From: Amnibacterium kyonggiense
GTDB taxonomy: Bacteria > Actinomycetota > Actinomycetes > Actinomycetales > Microbacteriaceae
Length of the DNA stretch: 64,000 nt
Reading direction: 5' to 3'
Assembly (NCBI RefSeq): GCF_004364555.1
Contig: NZ_SOAM01000002.1
Coordinates: forward strand, 930,001-994,000
Translations under genes and position numbers: made by a program
Notes under the pieces: model-generated
Told to the model about the DNA's origin: nothing
Database searches by the model: none
What the model saw: the letters and a program-made list of their open reading frames with translations, nothing else
Shown here: piece after piece, positions 47,451 to 56,890 of the stretch
Position numbering within the stretch: position 1 is the first letter of the stretch
How the letters are laid out: each line of letters starts with the position of its first letter

Positions 47451-48523
47451 CGCCCGGTGCGTCCGCGCTCGGCGTCGTCGACGGCGTCCGCGAGGTCGTC
47501 GACCTCGGCCGCGACCGCGTCCGCCCGGGCCGCGACGTCGTGCACGCGGTCCGCGACGTCCTCGAGGTCCGCGTCCTCGGCGGGGGTCGCGTCGGCGCCG
47601 CCCTCCGGAGCGGTCGCGCGCTCGTCGGCCCGGCCCTGCACGGCCTCGTCGAGCCGTTCCGCGGCGGCCTGCACGCGGTCCCCGGCGCGCTCGCCCGCGC
47701 TCCGGCCGGCGTCGGCGGCGCGAGCAGCGGCGTCCGCCGCCCGGTCCCCCGCGCGGTCCGCCGCGTCCGCGACCCGGTCCGCCGCATCGGCAGCCGCCGT
47801 GGACGCCCGGTCGCGGACGTCCTCCGCCTGCGCCGCCGCCGCACGGGCCGCGTCGCCGACCGCGTCCGCGGCCCGGTCCTTCGCCGCGGCGACCACGTCC
47901 GCGGCGTCCGACACGGCCTCCGTGGCGCGGTCGGCCGTGTCCGACGCGACGTCCGCGGCACGGTCGCGCACGTCCGCCGCGCGGTCGGACGCGGTCGCGG
48001 CCGCGTCCGCCGCGGCGTCCCGCGCGCGCTCCGCGGCGGCGGCGGCGCGAGCGGCCGCGGCGCGGGAGGCGCGGACGGAGGCCGGCTCGAGCGCCTCCTC
48101 CAGCGTCTGCTTCGGCTCCACCGGGTCGAACGGGCCGTGCACGTCGAGCACCTGCACGTCGACGGACACGGCGTCCTGCTCGGCCCTCAGCTCCTCCAGG
48201 ACGCGCGACCGCACCTCGGCGGCGACCTGCCCGACCGGCTCCGGGTACGCGGCGACGATCCCGATGCCGACGGCCACCCGACCGCCGTCGAGGTCCACCC
48301 GCACACCGGGGACGGACGTCGTCGTCAGCGGTCCGGCGCGGAACGAGCCGATCGTGCGGGCGAACGCCGTGCCGATCGCGTGCACGCCCTGCACCCCGGT
48401 CGCGGCGGTCGCGGCCGCCCGGGCGATCGCATCGACGCGGGCGCGCTCGGCGGATCGGGGCGAGACGGGCCGCGAGCCCGTTCCGCTGGTCGCTGCGGGG
48501 GTCGTGCTGGGGGCGTCGGTCAC
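47447..48523 (-). CDS. Asp23/Gls24-like domain fused to a long Ala/Asp/Arg-rich helical tail
   Basis: The 358-residue protein starts with an alpha-beta domain (about residues 25-130: GVQGVHAIGTAF, VRVDLDGGRVAVGIGIVAAY). This matches the envelope-stress Asp23/Gls24 fold. It is followed by some 200 residues made of short repeats such as ADAADRAADA and AARAADAGRSAG. The repeat part would form a long amphipathic alpha-helix or coiled coil like LEA proteins. The Asp23-like domain is normally found alone at about 120-150 residues. The GTG at 48523 follows GAGGAGGACCACC. Confidence 0.78.
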   Translation of the reverse strand: MTDAPSTTPAATSGTGSRPVSPRSAERARVDAIARAAATAATGVQGVHAIGTAFARTIGSFRAGPLTTTSVPGVRVDLDGGRVAVGIGIVAAYPEPVGQVAAEVRSRVLEELRAEQDAVSVDVQVLDVHGPFDPVEPKQTLEEALEPASVRASRAAAARAAAAAERARDAAADAAATASDRAADVRDRAADVASDTADRATEAVSDAADVVAAAKDRAADAVGDAARAAAAQAEDVRDRASTAAADAADRVADAADRAGDRAADAAARAADAGRSAGERAGDRVQAAAERLDEAVQGRADERATAPEGGADATPAEDADLEDVADRVHDVAARADAVAAEVDDLADAVDDAERGRTGR

Positions 48524-48650
48524 GGTGGTCCTCCTCGGTTCTCCGGGCGCGCCTGCTCGGCGACGCCCTCGGGAAGAAGGAGGCGATGAAGGCCCCGATC
48601 GTCATCGACGCTCAGGGGACTCCCAGCGCTCGCACCGCTGCTGGACGGCG

Positions 48651-48686
48651 AAGGGGCCGCTCACCGAGCACGGTGAGCGGCCCCTC
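48651..48686. terminator. terminator after clpP2
   Basis: Perfect 14-bp stem GGGGCCGCTCACCG / CGGTGAGCGGCCCC with a 4-nt loop lies 18 bp after the clpP2 stop. Confidence 0.8.
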
Positions 48687-48704
48687 CGGGTCCTGCTGAT
48701 CGGG

Positions 48705-49382
48705 TCAGGCCGGCGTGAGCGCCGGGGTCGCCGGGACCTGCTTGCGGCTCGAGAGCACCTGGTCGATCAGGCCGTACTCGAGCGCGTCCTGGCCGTTCAG
48801 GATCTTGTCGCGCTCGATGTCGCGGTTGACCTGCTCGACGGAGCGCTTCGAGTGGTGGGCGAGCGTCTCCTCCAGCCAGGTGCGCATGCGCAGCACCTCG
48901 GCGGCCTGGATCTCGATGTCGCTCGCCTGACCGCCGGAGCCGCCGGAGGTGGCGGGCTGGTGGATCAGGATCCGCGCGTTCGGCAGCGCGAGGCGCATGC
49001 CGGGCGTGCCCGCTGCGGCGATGACCGCGGCTGCCGAGGCGGCCTGGCCGAGCACCACCGTGGAGATCGGCGGACGGATGTACTGCATGGTGTCGTAGAT
49101 CGCCGTCATGGCCGTGAACGAGCCGCCGGGCGAGTTGATGTACATCCGGATGGTCTGCTCGGGGTCCTGGCTCTCCAGGACGAGGAGCTGGGCCATGATG
49201 TCGTCCGCCGAGGCGTCGTCGACCTGCACGCCGAGGAACACGACGCGGTCCTCGAACAGCTTCGCGTACGGGTCCTGCCGCTTGTAGCCGTAGGCCGTGC
49301 GCTCCTCGAAGCTCGGCAGGATGTACCGAGCGCTGGGCGAGGCGGCGGTGCCGCCCGGCTGAGCCGAATTGATCCAGTTCAT
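48705..49382 (-). CDS. clpP2: ATP-dependent Clp protease proteolytic subunit ClpP2
   Basis: The 225-residue serine peptidase has the oxyanion-hole YINSPGGS, the nucleophile serine in VLGQAASAAAVIAAAG, and the histidine in ILIHQPATSGGSGGQASD. The Asp in the C-terminal part completes the triad. The N-terminal extension of about 20 residues is longer than in ClpP1. It follows clpP1 by 20 bp. Actinobacteria need the two subunits to form a mixed ClpP1P2 tetradecamer. Confidence 0.96.
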   Translation of the reverse strand: MNWINSAQPGGTAASPSARYILPSFEERTAYGYKRQDPYAKLFEDRVVFLGVQVDDASADDIMAQLLVLESQDPEQTIRMYINSPGGSFTAMTAIYDTMQYIRPPISTVVLGQAASAAAVIAAAGTPGMRLALPNARILIHQPATSGGSGGQASDIEIQAAEVLRMRTWLEETLAHHSKRSVEQVNRDIERDKILNGQDALEYGLIDQVLSSRKQVPATPALTPA

Positions 49383-49402
49383 GTGCGTTCCCTCCCCGGG
49401 AA

Positions 49403-50014
49403 TCAGAGGTCGGCCGCGCTGACGGACGTCTTGGCGTCGGTTCCCCCGCCGCCCGTGACGTCGGCCGCGGAGGCGCGGATGTGGTCGACGAAGCCGTACT
49501 CGAGGGCCTCGTCCGCGTTGAACCAGCGGTCGCGGTCGCCGTCGGCGTTCACCTGGTCGACCGTGTGGCCGGTGGCGTCCGCCGTGATCTTCGCGAGCCG
49601 GTTCTTCATGTCGATGATCAGCTGCGCCTGCGTCTGGATGTCGGACGAGGTGCCGCCGAAGCCGCCGGAGGGCTGGTGCAGCAGCACGCGGGCGTTCGGC
49701 GTGATGTAGCGCTTGCCCTTCGTGCCGGCGGTCAGCAGGAACTGGCCCATGGAAGCCGCCATGCCGATGCCGACCGTCACGACGTCGTTCGGGATGAACT
49801 GCATCGTGTCGTAGATCGCCATGCCGGCTGTGATCGAGCCGCCGGGCGAGTTGATGTAGAGGTAGATGTCCTTCTCGCTGTCCTCAGCGGCGAGCAGGAG
49901 CAGCTTGGCGGCGATCTCGTTCGCGTTCTCGTCGCGAACCTCGCTGCCGAGCCAGATGATCCGATCGCGCAGCAGGCGATCGAAGACGCTTGGCGTCGGG
50001 CTGAAGTCGGCCAT
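49403..50014 (-). CDS. clpP1: ATP-dependent Clp protease proteolytic subunit ClpP1
   Basis: The 203-residue subunit has YINSPGGS, nucleophile Ser in [13 protein letters not shown] and the HQPSGGFGG histidine motif. It is closer to canonical ClpP than its neighbour. The ATG at 50014 follows GAAGGAAG. It is first in a clpP1-clpP2 operon. In other actinobacteria tig precedes it directly on the same strand; here a plus-strand Mrp operon sits between them. Confidence 0.96.
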   Translation of the reverse strand: MADFSPTPSVFDRLLRDRIIWLGSEVRDENANEIAAKLLLLAAEDSEKDIYLYINSPGGSITAGMAIYDTMQFIPNDVVTVGIGMAASMGQFLLTAGTKGKRYITPNARVLLHQPSGGFGGTSSDIQTQAQLIIDMKNRLAKITADATGHTVDQVNADGDRDRWFNADEALEYGFVDHIRASAADVTGGGGTDAKTSVSAADL

Positions 50015-50079
50015 TCGCAGCACTTCCTTCTCGTGTGGTCCGTCGAGCCCCGATCCCCGCGGCTCGAAGCGTGGTGCCA

Positions 50080-50128
50080 ACGGTAGTGAGCCCTCCACGC
50101 TCAGACGGCCCTGTTCGCCGTCGGCGTT
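50080..50128 (-). promoter_or_regulatory. clpP1P2 promoter with possible ClgR site
   Basis: On the minus strand TACCGT (50080-50085) is a -10 with a poor -35. TTCGCCGTCGGCGTT (50114-50128), centred about 40 nt upstream, resembles the CGC-N5-GCG core bound by the ClpP activator ClgR in actinobacteria. A weak -35 plus an activator site is consistent, but the match is partial. Confidence 0.35.
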
Positions 50129-50236
50129 CGCCCGCTGCTCACGGCTGCGACCAAGGTCCCGCCGATACGGTTCGCAGCGTCGGAGCGGGTCTCCGGCCGT
50201 CCGACGTCCGCCCGCCTTTCGCGACGGGAGCCCGCC

Positions 50237-53086
50237 GTGTTCCTCCTCCTCCTGCTGTTCGGTCTCACCGCGCTGGCGCTGCCGCTGCTGACCCCGAGGC
50301 TCGGGACGAAGGCGTTCCTCGTCGCGGCCGTCCCGCCGACGCTCGCATTCGCGGTGACCCTGGCGCGGAGCGGCGATGCGCTGCACGGCGGCGTCCGCGA
50401 GCGGACGTCGTGGGTGCCGCAGCTCGGGCTGGCCCTGGACCTCCGCCTCGACCCGCTCTCCTGGACGCTGGCGCTCGTCGTGACCGGGGTCGGGGCCCTC
50501 GTCCTGCTCTACTGCGTCTCGTACTTCCACGACGACGAGCCGTCGCTCGGCCGCTTCGCCGCGACGTTCACCGCGTTCGCCGGGGCGATGTACGGGCTGG
50601 TCGTCGCCGACGACGTGTACCTGCTCTTCACGTTCTGGGAGCTGACGAGCGTCCTCTCGTACCTGCTGATCGGGCACTACTCGGACCGCCGCGCGAGCCG
50701 CGGCGCCGCCCTGCAGGCGCTCCTCGTGACGACGCTCGGCGGCCTCGCGATGCTCGCCGGGCTCGTCCTGCTGCAGCAGGCGTCCGGGACGTCGACGCTG
50801 TCCGGCCTGGTCGCCGCCCCTCCCCCGCTCTCGGATCCGGTCGTGATCGTCGGCGTCGCGCTCGTGCTCCTCGGCGCGATCACGAAGTCGGCGGTCTTCC
50901 CGTTCCACTTCTGGCTGCCCGGCGCGATGGCCGCCCCGACGCCCGTGTCCGCGTACCTGCACGCCGCCGCGATGGTGAAGGCCGGGGTGTACCTCGTGCT
51001 GCGGCTCGCTCCGGGCTTCGCGGCGGCGCCCGGCTGGCGGGAGGCGCTCGTCTCGCTCGGCGTCGTGACGATGCTCATCGGCGGCGCGCGGGCGCTCCGC
51101 GAGCACGACCTGAAGCTCGTGCTCGCGGGCGGGACGGTCGCCCAGCTCGGCTTCCTGACGATCGTCGCGAGCCTCGGCACCGCCGCGAGCGAGACGGCCG
51201 CGCTCGCGCTGCTCGTCGGGCACGCCCTGTTCAAGTCCACGCTCTTCCTCGTCACGGGCGTCGTCGACCACGCGGTCGGCACCCGGGACCTGCGCCGCAT
51301 CTCCGGCCTCGGCCGGCGCCTGCCCGTGCTCGCGGCCGTCGCGGCGGTCGCGGCCGCGTCGATGGCCGGCGTGCCGCCGACGCTCGGGTTCGTGACGAAG
51401 GAGGGCGCGCTCATCGCGCTCGGCGAGGGCCCGCAGCCGTGGGGCGCGGTCGCGGTCGCCGGTGTCGTCATCGGCTCGGTGCTCACCGTCGCCTACGCGC
51501 TGCGATTCGTCTGGGGCGCCTTCGCGACGAAGCGCGGCGTCGTGCAGACGGAGGTCGACCCGGAGCGGATCGCGTTCCTCGCCCCGCCCGCGGTCCTCGC
51601 CGCCGCCTCCCTGCTCCTCGGCCCGCTCGCCGGGCTGGTCGTCGAGCCCGCCGCGGAGGCTGCCGCGCACGGCATGGCCGGCGAGCCGGTGCACCTCGTG
51701 CTCTGGCACGGCCCGACGCTCGAGCTGCTGCTGTCCGGCGTGACGCTGGCCGGCGGCATCGGGCTCTTCCTCCTCCGCGATCGGCTGACGGGCGTGCAGG
51801 AGGCGCTGCACCCGCGGCGCAGCGCGGAGGACGTCTACCGCGGCACGCTGCGCGGCATCGACGTGGTCGCGACCCGCACCACCGCGACGATCCAGACCGG
51901 GTCGCTCGCCCGGTACGTCGCCGTCATCCTGACCGTCTTCGCGGGCGGCGTCGGCGCGGTGCTCCTCTCGACCGGCATCCTCGCGGCCCCGCGGCTCTTC
52001 GCTCCCGCTGCGCAGATCGTGACCGCCGCGCTCATGGCGGTCGCCGCGATCGCCGCGACGGTCGCGGGCAAGCGCTTCCAGGCCGTGGTGCTCACCGGCG
52101 TCACCGGCCTCGGCATGGCCGTGCTCTTCGGGCTGCAGGGCGCCCCCGACCTCGCCCTCACGCAGGTGCTCGTCGACCTCGTCACCCTCATCGCGTTCGT
52201 GCTCGTGCTCCGCCGCCTGCCCGCGCGCCTCGGCGTCGCGCACGCGAGCACGCGCCCCGTGATCCGGATCCTGCTCGGCGTCGCGGTCGCCGGCGTGATG
52301 GTCGCGGTGGTGCTCACGACGCTCGCCGCGCGGACGGCGACGCCGGTCTCCGAGGCGTTCGAGCGGCTCGCCGTCGAGATCGGGCACGGGAACAACGTCG
52401 TCAACGTCACGCTCGTCGACATCCGCGGCTGGGACACCTTCGGCGAGATCACCGTGCTCGTCGCCGCGGCGACCGGCGTCGCGAGCCTCGTCTTCGTGGG
52501 CGGCCGCTCGGACCGCCTCCCGGCGCTCCGCGGGCACCGGCGGCGCGCGTTCCGGCGGACCCGCCCGATCGATCCCGAGGTCACGAGCGGCACGTGGCTG
52601 CTCGCCGGTCGCACGCTGCGGCCCGAGCACCGGTCGATCCTGCTCGAGGTCGCCGTCCGGCTCACCTTCCACGCGACGATCGTCGTGTCGGTCTACCTCC
52701 TCTTCGCCGGGCACAACGACCCCGGCGGCGGGTTCGCGGGCGGCCTGGTGGCCGGCCTCGCGCTCACGGGCCGCTACCTGGCAGCGGGACGCTACGAGCT
52801 GGGGCTCGCGGCCCCGCTGAACGCGGGCGTGCTGCTCGGGCTCGGCCTCGTGCTCGCCGTGGGCACGGCGGTCGTGCCGCTCGCCTTCGGCGAGGCCGCG
52901 CTCACCTCCCACTACCTCGGCGCCGACCTCGGCTGGTTCGGGAAGGTGTCCTTCAGCACGTCGGCGATCTTCGACATCGGCGTGTACCTGATCGTGGTCG
53001 GCGTCGTGCTCGACGTGCTCCGGTCGCTCGGCGGCGAGCTCGACCGGGAGTACGAGGCGGCGTCCGCCGAGGAGGTGCGCGCGTGA
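50237..53086 (+). CDS. mrpA: Na+/H+ antiporter subunit MrpA (with fused MrpB)
   Basis: The 949-residue protein has a NuoL-like antiporter core with conserved [15 protein letters not shown] and [18 protein letters not shown] MrpA-specific C-terminal set of helices follows. The last ~150 residues ([23 protein letters not shown]) correspond to MrpB, so A and B are one polypeptide. With the following genes it forms a membrane complex exchanging Na+ for H+, important in alkaline or saline conditions. The GTG at 50237 follows GGGAG. It overlaps mrpC by 4 nt. Confidence 0.94.
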   Translation: MFLLLLLFGLTALALPLLTPRLGTKAFLVAAVPPTLAFAVTLARSGDALHGGVRERTSWVPQLGLALDLRLDPLSWTLALVVTGVGALVLLYCVSYFHDDEPSLGRFAATFTAFAGAMYGLVVADDVYLLFTFWELTSVLSYLLIGHYSDRRASRGAALQALLVTTLGGLAMLAGLVLLQQASGTSTLSGLVAAPPPLSDPVVIVGVALVLLGAITKSAVFPFHFWLPGAMAAPTPVSAYLHAAAMVKAGVYLVLRLAPGFAAAPGWREALVSLGVVTMLIGGARALREHDLKLVLAGGTVAQLGFLTIVASLGTAASETAALALLVGHALFKSTLFLVTGVVDHAVGTRDLRRISGLGRRLPVLAAVAAVAAASMAGVPPTLGFVTKEGALIALGEGPQPWGAVAVAGVVIGSVLTVAYALRFVWGAFATKRGVVQTEVDPERIAFLAPPAVLAAASLLLGPLAGLVVEPAAEAAAHGMAGEPVHLVLWHGPTLELLLSGVTLAGGIGLFLLRDRLTGVQEALHPRRSAEDVYRGTLRGIDVVATRTTATIQTGSLARYVAVILTVFAGGVGAVLLSTGILAAPRLFAPAAQIVTAALMAVAAIAATVAGKRFQAVVLTGVTGLGMAVLFGLQGAPDLALTQVLVDLVTLIAFVLVLRRLPARLGVAHASTRPVIRILLGVAVAGVMVAVVLTTLAARTATPVSEAFERLAVEIGHGNNVVNVTLVDIRGWDTFGEITVLVAAATGVASLVFVGGRSDRLPALRGHRRRAFRRTRPIDPEVTSGTWLLAGRTLRPEHRSILLEVAVRLTFHATIVVSVYLLFAGHNDPGGGFAGGLVAGLALTGRYLAAGRYELGLAAPLNAGVLLGLGLVLAVGTAVVPLAFGEAALTSHYLGADLGWFGKVSFSTSAIFDIGVYLIVVGVVLDVLRSLGGELDREYEAASAEEVRA

Positions 53087-53496
53087 GCGTCTCGGTCCCC
53101 CTGCTCGGCGCCATGGCCGTGCTCTACGCCTGCGGGGTCTACCTGCTGCTCGACAAGAGCGTGACCCGCATCATCATCGGCATCCTGCTGATCGGCAACG
53201 CGACGAACCTGCTGCTGCTGTCCCTCGCGGGCCCGCCCGGGGCGCCGCCCATCGCCGGCAGCGGGCGGTCGTCCGATCCGCTCCCCCAGGCGCTGATCCT
53301 CACCGCCATCGTCATCACCTTCGCGGTGTCGGCGTTCCTGATGGCGCTGGTCTACCGCTCCTGGCGGCTCGCGCAGGAGGACCGCATCGAGCGCGACGAG
53401 GCGGACGCCGCCGTCGGGCTCGGCGAGCAGCCGGAGCCCGATGCGCCGGAGGTCGACGAGGAGAGCGAGTTCGACCGACCGGGAGGCACCGCATGA
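53083..53496 (+). CDS. mrpC: Na+/H+ antiporter subunit MrpC
   Basis: The 137-residue NuoK-like subunit has three membrane helices ([20 protein letters not shown] and [20 protein letters not shown]). An acidic cytoplasmic tail of about 40 residues is longer than in Bacillus MrpC. Start overlaps mrpA (GTGA), and the end overlaps mrpD (ATGA). Confidence 0.94.
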   Translation: MSVSVPLLGAMAVLYACGVYLLLDKSVTRIIIGILLIGNATNLLLLSLAGPPGAPPIAGSGRSSDPLPQALILTAIVITFAVSAFLMALVYRSWRLAQEDRIERDEADAAVGLGEQPEPDAPEVDEESEFDRPGGTA

Positions 53497-55043
53497 CCGC
53501 CCTCGTGCCGCTCGTCGTCGTCCTGCCGATCCTCGGCGCCGCGGCGGCGCTGCTCGCCTCCGGCCGGCCGCGGGTGCAGCGCACCGTCGCGGCGGTCGTG
53601 CTCACGGCCGTGCTCGGCGTCGGGATCGCGCTCATCGCCGCCGTCGCCGACGGCTCCATGCTCGTCATGCCGGTGGGCGGCTGGCCGGTGCCGTTCGGCA
53701 TCGTCCTCGTCGTCGACCGCCTCTCGGCGCTGCTCCTCACGGTCTCGGCCGCCGTGCTGCTCGCGGTCCTCGTGTTCTCCATCGGGCAGGGCAGCGCGGA
53801 CGGCGACGACCGGGAGGCGCCGGTCTCGATCTTCTACCCAACGTACCTCGTGCTCGCCGCGGGCGTCTTCGACGCGTTCATCGCGGGCGACCTCTTCAAC
53901 CTCTACGTCGGGTTCGAGATCCTCCTGGTGTCGAGCTACGTGCTCATCACCGTCGGCGGCACGCAGCCGCGGATCCGCGCCGGGACGACCTACATCGTCG
54001 TGAGCCTGGTGTCCTCCACGCTGTTCCTCGCCGCCGTCGGCGCGATCTACGCCGCCACCGGGACGGTGAACATGGCGCAGATCGCCGAGCGCGTCGCGGT
54101 GCTGCCGCCGGGCGTGCAGATCCTGCTGCACGTCATGCTCCTCACCGCGTTCGGCATCAAGGCCGCGGTGTTCCCGCTCGCGTTCTGGCTGCCGGACTCG
54201 TACCCGACGGCCCCGGCGCCCGTCACGGCGGTGTTCGCGGGCCTGCTCACGAAGGTCGGGGTGTACGCGATCCTCCGCACGGAGACGACGCTCTTCCCCG
54301 GCCCCGAGCTGAATCCCCTGCTGCTCGTGATCGCGGCGCTGACGATGCTCGTCGGCGTGCTGGGCGCGATCGCGCAGGCCGACATCAAGCGCATGCTGTC
54401 GTTCACGCTCGTCAGCCACATCGGCTACCTGATCATGGGCGTCGGGCTGGGCACGGCGGCGGGCACGGCCGCCGCGATCTTCTACACGGTGCACCACATC
54501 GTCGTGCAGACCACGCTGTTCCTCACGGCCGGCCTGATCGAGCGCCGGGCCGGCACGACGACCATCACCCGCCTCGGCGGCCTGCTCGCCGCGTCGCCCC
54601 TCCTGGGCGTGCTGTTCCTCATCCCCGCGCTGAACCTGGGCGGGATCCCGCCGTTCTCCGGCTTCCTCGGCAAGCTCGGGCTGCTGGAGGCCGGCGTCGC
54701 GGACCGGGATCCGCTCGCCTACGTCGTGGTCGGCGTCGCGACGCTCACCTCCCTCCTGACGCTCTACCCGCTGGTCCGGGTGTGGAACGTGTCGTTCTGG
54801 CGGCCCGCCGCGCAGGTGGCGGAGGGCTCTCGCCTCACCGATGAGCTGCACGAGGACCCGTTCCGGCCCGAGACCGTCGCCACCCGGGCCCTCGCCGCCC
54901 CGATGGTGCTCGCGACCGCGGGCATGGTCCTCCTCGGCGTCGCGATCACCGTGTTCGCGGGACCGCTGTACGCCTACGCGTCGGCGGCCGGTGCGACGCT
55001 GCAGGACTGGGACGTGTACGTGCAGGGGGTGCTGGGCCGATGA
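53493..55043 (+). CDS. mrpD: Na+/H+ antiporter subunit MrpD
   Basis: The 516-residue NuoM/N-like antiporter subunit has about 14 helices. KAAVFPLAFWLPDSYPTAPAPVTA and the lysine in TKVGVYAILR are the proton-channel motifs. The start overlaps mrpC and the end overlaps mrpE, each by 4 nt. Confidence 0.95.
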   Translation: MTALVPLVVVLPILGAAAALLASGRPRVQRTVAAVVLTAVLGVGIALIAAVADGSMLVMPVGGWPVPFGIVLVVDRLSALLLTVSAAVLLAVLVFSIGQGSADGDDREAPVSIFYPTYLVLAAGVFDAFIAGDLFNLYVGFEILLVSSYVLITVGGTQPRIRAGTTYIVVSLVSSTLFLAAVGAIYAATGTVNMAQIAERVAVLPPGVQILLHVMLLTAFGIKAAVFPLAFWLPDSYPTAPAPVTAVFAGLLTKVGVYAILRTETTLFPGPELNPLLLVIAALTMLVGVLGAIAQADIKRMLSFTLVSHIGYLIMGVGLGTAAGTAAAIFYTVHHIVVQTTLFLTAGLIERRAGTTTITRLGGLLAASPLLGVLFLIPALNLGGIPPFSGFLGKLGLLEAGVADRDPLAYVVVGVATLTSLLTLYPLVRVWNVSFWRPAAQVAEGSRLTDELHEDPFRPETVATRALAAPMVLATAGMVLLGVAITVFAGPLYAYASAAGATLQDWDVYVQGVLGR

Positions 55044-55591
55044 CCGACGCATCGCGGAAGCGCGCCGGCCGGTGGACGACGGGACCGCCCCTCGTCATCG
55101 GCCTCGTGGTCCTCTGGCTGCTCCTCTGGCGGTCGGTCGCACCGCTCACGATCCTCACCGGCGTCGTGACGGCCCTCCTGGTCGTGCGGATCTTCGACCT
55201 GCCGCCGGTGCCGCACGTCGGCCGATTCCGTCCGCTCGCGGCGCTCGCGCTGCTCGGGTGGTTCCTCGGCCAGGTCGTGATCGCCTCCGTCCAGGTCGCG
55301 GCGCAGGCCGTCGCCGCGCTTTCGCCGTCGCGGCGACCGCGGTCCGGGGTGATCGCCGTGCAGCTGCGGACCCGCGACGACCTGGTGCTGACCCTCACCG
55401 GCATCGTCACCTCCCTGATCCCCGGCACGGTGATCGTGGAGGTCGACCGCGCGGAGTCGGTGCTCTACCTCCACGTCCTGCGCGGCGGCACGCCGGAGCG
55501 GCTCGAGCAGGCCCGCGACTCCGCCCTCATCGCGGAACGGCGCCTCGTCCGGGCCATCGGATCGCCGGGCGAGCAGGAGGTGGTCCGATGA
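55040..55591 (+). CDS. mrpE: Na+/H+ antiporter subunit MrpE
   Basis: The 183-residue subunit has two or three N-terminal helices. The typical cytoplasmic part includes VIAVQLRTRDDLVLTLTGI, TSLIPGTVIVEVD and LYLHVL, all family hallmarks. Overlaps its neighbours by 4 nt at both ends. Confidence 0.93.
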   Translation: MTDASRKRAGRWTTGPPLVIGLVVLWLLLWRSVAPLTILTGVVTALLVVRIFDLPPVPHVGRFRPLAALALLGWFLGQVVIASVQVAAQAVAALSPSRRPRSGVIAVQLRTRDDLVLTLTGIVTSLIPGTVIVEVDRAESVLYLHVLRGGTPERLEQARDSALIAERRLVRAIGSPGEQEVVR

Positions 55592-56001
55592 GCGTCCATG
55601 CCGTGCTGACGGCGCTGATCGCGCTGCTGTTCGCCGCCGGCGCCGCGCTCGCGGTCTTCCGAGTCGTCCGCGGCCCCACCATCCTCGACCGGATGATCGC
55701 CTCGGACGTCCTGCTCACGACGACGATGCTCGTGCTCGGCGCGTTCATGGCACTCGAGCGCCGGGCCGATCTCCTCCCGGTGCTCCTGGTGCTCGCGGGG
55801 GCCGCCGGCTTCGCGACGATCGCCGTCGCGCGGGCGGTGTCGAAGCACGACCGACCGGACCCCGATGACGCCGGCCACGACCCGCTCGCGACCGTCGACG
55901 GCGCCCCCGCGGTGCTCGAGGCGACGAGGCGGCACGTGGAGGGGCTCGACCCCGAGGACCTGGACCGGGACGACCTCCGACCGACGGGACGGGACGCATG
56001 A
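55588..56001 (+). CDS. mrpF: Na+/H+ antiporter subunit MrpF
   Basis: The 137-residue protein carries three helices and the signature RVVRGPTILDRMIASDVLL. A Asp/Arg-rich C-terminal tail of about 45 residues is an extension beyond the ~90 residues usual for MrpF. Overlaps mrpE and mrpG by 4 nt. Confidence 0.93.
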   Translation: MSVHAVLTALIALLFAAGAALAVFRVVRGPTILDRMIASDVLLTTTMLVLGAFMALERRADLLPVLLVLAGAAGFATIAVARAVSKHDRPDPDDAGHDPLATVDGAPAVLEATRRHVEGLDPEDLDRDDLRPTGRDA

Positions 56002-56354
56002 CGCTCCTCGCCGACCTCCTGCTGCTCGGGGCCGCGCTGCTGACGGTCTCCGCGGGCATCGGGCTCGTGCGCTTCCCCGACGCGCTCGCCCGCCTGCACG
56101 CGGCGACGAAGCCGCAGGTGCTCGGGCTCCTGCTGGTGCTCGCGGCGATCGCGGTCGCGAACGGCCGGTGGGACCTGGTGCCCGCGCTGATCCCGGTCGC
56201 CGGGCTGCAGCTCGTGACCGTCCCGGTCTCCGCGCACATCGTCGCCCGCTCCGCCTACCGCACGGGCAACTACCGGGACGACCTGCTGACCGAGGACGAG
56301 CTCGCGCCCGCGATCGCGGCCGCCGACCGGGAGGACCCCGACCGCCCGGCCTGA
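55998..56354 (+). CDS. mrpG: Na+/H+ antiporter subunit MrpG
   Basis: The 118-residue protein has three helices and the MrpG motif GIGLVRFPDALARLHAATKPQ. It is the last gene of the operon and converges on a GNAT gene with only 2 bp between stops. Confidence 0.93.
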   Translation: MTLLADLLLLGAALLTVSAGIGLVRFPDALARLHAATKPQVLGLLLVLAAIAVANGRWDLVPALIPVAGLQLVTVPVSAHIVARSAYRTGNYRDDLLTEDELAPAIAAADREDPDRPA

Positions 56355-56356
56355 GC

Positions 56357-56812
56357 TCAGCGGTCGGCTCCGGGCCAGCGCATGAGCAGGTCGGGCGCGC
56401 CCTCGTCGTTGTCGCCGTCGGTCCCGCCGACGACGACGAAACCGCGGCGTTCGTAGAACCCGCGCGCCGCGCAGTTGCTCTCGAACACCCAGAGCCGGAG
56501 GCCCTCGGGTCGGCGCGCCTTCGCGTCGTCGAGGAGCACCGTGCCCGCGCCGGACCCCTGCTCGTCCGGCGCGACGTACAGGTCCGCCAGCAGGTCGCCC
56601 TCGAGCGTCGCGTATCCGACGGGGACGCCGTCGCGCAGCAGGAGCCGCACCTCCGCGACCGGCAGCACGTCCTGCAGCAGGTGCGGCAGGAGCTCCTCGT
56701 CGGCGTGCGCCGGAGGCGGGAACGCATCGCCGGCGGCGGCTCGCGCCCGGAGGTGGATGTCCGCGAGCGCCGGGGCGTCCTCGGGACCGGCGTCGCGCAG
56801 CTCGAACGGCAT
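56357..56812 (-). CDS. GNAT family N-acetyltransferase
   Basis: The 151-residue protein has the acetyl-CoA loop in LYVAPDEQGSGAGTVLLDDA, then LWVFESNCAARGFYERRGF, typical of small-molecule or protein acetyltransferases. The ATG at 56812 was chosen because the conserved MPFELRDAGPEDAPALADIH starts there. The open frame extends 15 codons upstream without conservation. Confidence 0.88.
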   Translation of the reverse strand: MPFELRDAGPEDAPALADIHLRARAAAGDAFPPPAHADEELLPHLLQDVLPVAEVRLLLRDGVPVGYATLEGDLLADLYVAPDEQGSGAGTVLLDDAKARRPEGLRLWVFESNCAARGFYERRGFVVVGGTDGDNDEGAPDLLMRWPGADR

Positions 56813-56890
56813 CCGCCCATCAGACCAGGAAGGGGTCGCCGGACCGTGCGCGCGCACGGACCGACGACCCGGTTCCGGTCAGGAGGAGGC

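Noticed and set aside
47016-48605. 529-codon minus-strand frame covering the Asp23-like gene in another frame
   Set aside because: Only its last 144 codons (the small membrane protein) show a protein-like pattern.
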